Positions 40,349 to 41,906 of a stretch of DNA of 41,906 bases are shown here, piece after piece. Position 1 is the first letter of the stretch. Every line of letters starts with the position of its first letter. A model generated the notes under the pieces. It did not search any database, was not told the DNA's origin, and saw only the letters and a list, made by a program, of their open reading frames with translations. Where the stretch lies: the NCBI GenBank assembly GCA_013388645.1, contig JACAEV010000110.1, forward strand, positions 1 through 41,906, read 5' to 3'. This stretch comes from Syntrophaceae bacterium (GTDB taxonomy: Bacteria > Desulfobacterota > BSN033 > UBA1163). The position numbers and the translations under genes were made by a program.

Positions 40349-41906
40349 ATGGCACAAATTGAAACGTCCTTCAACATCCAAGATTACTTAGCCATAGGCC
40401 TTCGCCGAAAATGGTACATCATTATTCCATTAATAGTTGGCGTTCTGGCCTCCGTTGGGGTTTATAAATATCTGCCCAAAGTCTATCAGGCAACGACTCT
40501 GATCCTGGTTCAACCCCAGAGCGTACCAGAGAATTATGTACGATCAACGATTACGGACTCTGTGGCCAATCGATTAAATACGATCAGCCAGGAAATCATG
40601 AGCCGCACCCGGTTGGAGAAGATTATTCATGAATTTAATCTTTACCCCAATCTTCGCAATAAAGCTCCCATGGAAGTAGTGGTTGAGACCATGAGAAAAG
40701 CAATCGAGGTGAAGGTGCAAGAGCAAAGGAGAGAGCGTTCACAAAACTCTTTTACCATCTCCTATGAAGGAGAAGAACCTAAAACCGTGATGTTGGTGAC
40801 CAATAAACTTGCCTCCATGTTCATTGAGGAAAATCTAAGAGTTCGTGAATCCCAGGCGGAAGGCACTTCCGAATTCCTTGCTAAAGAACTCCAGGGGATG
40901 GAACAACGATTAAAACAAAAAGAATACGATATTCGAAATTTTAAAGAGCGATCCATGGGGCAACTCCCTCAACAATTGGATGCGAATCTGAGAATCCTCG
41001 AACGTTTACAGGACCAGCTCAAGACGACCAATGAGAGCATAAGAGCCGCAGAGGATAGAAGCGTGCTGTTTCAAAATCAGATTGAACAGTTAAAAGCAAG
41101 GGATCGATTTTCCACTCCCCGAAGTTCACGTGGATTGGGGGGCACGGGTTCCGAGGAATTGAATCTGGGGAGAGCGACGGATGACCCGATCGTGATCCAG
41201 TATGATAATCTCAAACGCGAATTAGCGACCGCACAGTCTAAATATAAAGAGACCCACCCGGATGTAATCGATCTGAAGAGAAAAATAGCAAACCTCGAAC
41301 CCAAGGTTAAGGAATGGTTAGAAAAGCAAGAGGCTGAGAAGAAAGAGAGAGCCAGGACCCGCCAGGGAGCAATCATTGAAGCAGATTTGTCTCCACCCAC
41401 TCTGGACCCCAACACCGAAAGGCTCATCACCCAGTATACAGAACAATACAATGCGGCTTTGCTCGAAGCGAAGCGAGCAAAGGAAGAGGCGAAATATTTG
41501 AAAGAACAGCTCACCCTCTATCAGCGAAGAATTGAAGATACACCCAGAAGGGAACAGGAATTAGTCCTTCTAACAAGGGATTACGAACTCCTCAAGACGA
41601 ATTATCAGTCCCTTATGGATAAAAAAATCCAGGCGCAGATGGCAGAGAATCTCGAGAGGAAGCAACAGGGCGAGCAATTTAAAATTTTGGATCCCGCACG
41701 ACTTCCTGAACGGCCATTCAAACCCGATCGGAATAAAATATTGCTCATAGGAGCAGTGATGGGTCTTGTGGCAGGGTTAGGATTGGCGTGGTTTCGAGAA
41801 TCCATGGATCAAACGTTCCATACCGTTACGGACGTGGAGGATTATTTGGGAATTTCCGTAATCGCAACGATCCCAAACCTAAAAGAGGAAGAAAAAAAAG
41901 CCGCCT
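40349..41906 (+). CDS. Polysaccharide chain-length determinant, Wzz/GumC/EpsF type (3' end outside window)
   Basis: Inner-membrane co-polymerase that sets EPS chain length. The frame is open for 519 codons to the window edge. TM1 is at residues 22-42 (KWYIIIPLIVGVLASVGVY) and the Wzz domain follows (YQATTLILVQPQSVPENYVR). Long periplasmic coiled coils occupy about 165-440. A proline-rich segment LPERPFKPDR leads into TM2 (ILLIGAVMGLVAGLGLAWF, about 478-496), then a cytoplasmic tail MDQTFHTVTDVEDYLGI. The tail continues past the window, so a fused tyrosine kinase cannot be excluded. GGAG lies eight bases before the ATG. It completes the wza - barrel - wzz order of Wzy-dependent EPS systems. 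Confidence 0.93.
   Translation, partial: MAQIETSFNIQDYLAIGLRRKWYIIIPLIVGVLASVGVYKYLPKVYQATTLILVQPQSVPENYVRSTITDSVANRLNTISQEIMSRTRLEKIIHEFNLYPNLRNKAPMEVVVETMRKAIEVKVQEQRRERSQNSFTISYEGEEPKTVMLVTNKLASMFIEENLRVRESQAEGTSEFLAKELQGMEQRLKQKEYDIRNFKERSMGQLPQQLDANLRILERLQDQLKTTNESIRAAEDRSVLFQNQIEQLKARDRFSTPRSSRGLGGTGSEELNLGRATDDPIVIQYDNLKRELATAQSKYKETHPDVIDLKRKIANLEPKVKEWLEKQEAEKKERARTRQGAIIEADLSPPTLDPNTERLITQYTEQYNAALLEAKRAKEEAKYLKEQLTLYQRRIEDTPRREQELVLLTRDYELLKTNYQSLMDKKIQAQMAENLERKQQGEQFKILDPARLPERPFKPDRNKILLIGAVMGLVAGLGLAWFRESMDQTFHTVTDVEDYLGISVIATIPNLKEEEKKAA

Overview
The window reads as a Gram-negative chromosome segment of a Desulfobacterota-type (former Deltaproteobacteria) organism. The LPS genes (lptF, lptG, a Kdo-kinase-like gene) give the double membrane. 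A branched-chain-type ABC operon carrying an acyl-CoA ligase, and dense sigma-54/two-component regulation beside exopolysaccharide genes, are typical of that group. Phylum assignment is inference; there is no rRNA here.

Left part (1-11.2 kb). After the 3' end of a FabG-like reductase, everything is on the minus strand: rpoD, a QueG-like iron-sulfur protein, and an operon livG - acyl-CoA ligase - livH - livM - livK - small lipoprotein - livF. Together these look like uptake and CoA activation of a small organic acid or amino acid. livG has no ATG or GTG start in its own frame. It faces tRNA-Arg(CCG) across a palindrome that holds outward -35 boxes for both sides.

Middle (11.4-26.9 kb). This is mostly housekeeping: an alpha/beta hydrolase with a small membrane protein, a Kdo-kinase-like gene, gatB, mtnA with a SAM hydrolase and an aminotransferase, endonuclease V, a TPR/periplasmic-binding lipoprotein-like protein, hpt, a UPF0173 metal hydrolase, a thiamine-binding-type protein, ccdA, lptG/lptF and initiator tRNA. 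An AT-rich DUF4258/YgiT-type toxin-antitoxin pair sits at 18.3-18.8 kb.

Right part (26.9-41.9 kb). This is a regulatory locus running into an exopolysaccharide export cluster. On the minus strand are a sensor kinase, a TPR lipoprotein and a small LuxR-type regulator. On the plus strand, in order: a receiver-kinase, an NtrC-type activator, a pseudo-receiver fused to a degenerate GGDEF, a lone pseudo-receiver, a GAF-AAA+-Fis activator, a AAA+-Fis protein with an altered Walker B, a lone degenerate GGDEF, a Wza-type export protein, a beta-barrel protein and the start of a Wzz/GumC-type co-polymerase. Three good sigma-54 (-24/-12) promoters lie inside it, so the activators probably feed each other and the EPS genes.

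Two patterns cross the window. Several promoters, of both sigma-70 and sigma-54 type, place the transcription start almost on the start codon of genes lacking a Shine-Dalgarno sequence, which predicts leaderless mRNAs. Many intergenic gaps hold imperfect inverted repeats built from short repeated words, and two gaps hold members of a MITE-like palindromic family.
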